Source of the DNA: Vanilla planifolia
Lineage: Eukaryota > Streptophyta > Magnoliopsida > Asparagales > Orchidaceae
NCBI GenBank assembly: GCA_023846275.1
Contig: CM043870.1
Location: 10,177,527-10,241,526 of the forward strand
Direction of reading: 5' to 3'
Length of the DNA stretch: 64,000 nt
Positions 63,701-64,000 of this stretch are shown here, piece by piece. Position 1 is the stretch's first letter. The number at the start of each line of letters is the position of its first letter. Below the pieces are notes generated by a model, which saw only the letters and a program-made list of their open reading frames with translations, did not search any database and was not told where the DNA came from. The position numbers and the translations under genes are program-made.

Positions 63701-64000
63701 AATTAAAAAATCATGAACTATATTAACTCAACTTTTTTTAATAAAATAAAGCTTCTAGTATAGTTAGATAATTAGAGGTATGAAATCAAAGTAGTGGTAG
63801 GTGGCACATGTTAGGTGGTATAATAAAAAAATTATCCAAAATATTTGAAGTCTCCAAAAAGTAGGTAATGAAGCATTCTTTTGTATTAAATAATTATGTG
63901 GGCATAGAAATCTTCAATAAGAAGGTAGGAAGCTTTCTTTTTATATTAAATAATTATTTATAATCTTCTATTTAAAAGATCTCTCATGAATGGATAAATG
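63701..64000. other. Unassigned right edge
   Basis: AT-rich. It contains a local imperfect direct repeat (about 63,843-63,885 and 63,907-63,955, sharing agaaggtag/gcatt-ctttt...tattaaataattat). Nothing coding was recognised. Confidence 0.45.

Overview
This is nuclear DNA from a flowering plant. It is very AT-rich and poor in CpG. It carries one recognisable intron-containing host gene, surrounded by layers of decayed plant retrotransposons: Ty3/gypsy of Tekay/Del chromovirus type, Ty1/copia of SIRE/Maximus type, L1-type LINEs, a probable tRNA-derived SINE and one hairpin MITE. The species cannot be named from the sequence. No bacterial-type genes, CRISPR arrays, rRNA genes or convincing tRNA genes were seen.

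Layout. 0.5-6.7 kb: a minus-strand gypsy element with both LTRs recognisable. 8.2-12.5 kb: two diverged LTR-like direct repeats flanking a plus-strand copia 3' end with its LTR. 12.5-17.3 kb: unassigned low-complexity DNA with microsatellites. 17.64-18.27 kb: the host gene, a peroxisomal sterol carrier protein 2 (SCP2), minus strand, four exons, coding intact except for an abnormal first splice donor. A SINE-like sequence lies just beyond its 3' end. 18.96-49.76 kb: one nested complex. A plus-strand Tekay-like gypsy element has a 3' LTR of about 3.5 kb split into three pieces by two minus-strand copia elements (25.96-37.49 and 38.28-47.41 kb). The first copia itself contains a gypsy-LTR-like segment with a striking three-level tandem repeat. 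49.94-50.14 kb: a 207-bp MITE. 53.2-57.1 kb: a plus-strand L1 LINE, truncated at its 3' end. 57.57-60.65 kb: a minus-strand gypsy element. 60.9-61.95 kb: a partial LTR of the same family as the big gypsy. 62.9-63.7 kb: the RNase H part of a minus-strand LINE.

Interpretation. The nesting orders the insertions: gypsy first, then the two copias in its 3' LTR. By eye, the copia LTR pairs differ by very roughly 15-20% and the gypsy LTR pair by more, so everything is old. All retroelements are broken by many changes and are fossils. The only likely functional product is SCP2, a small lipid-transfer protein ending in the peroxisomal signal SKL.

I found no undescribed multi-gene system. The observations most worth a second look are the lost SCP2 intron-1 donor and the hierarchical tandem repeat at 28.5-32.85 kb.
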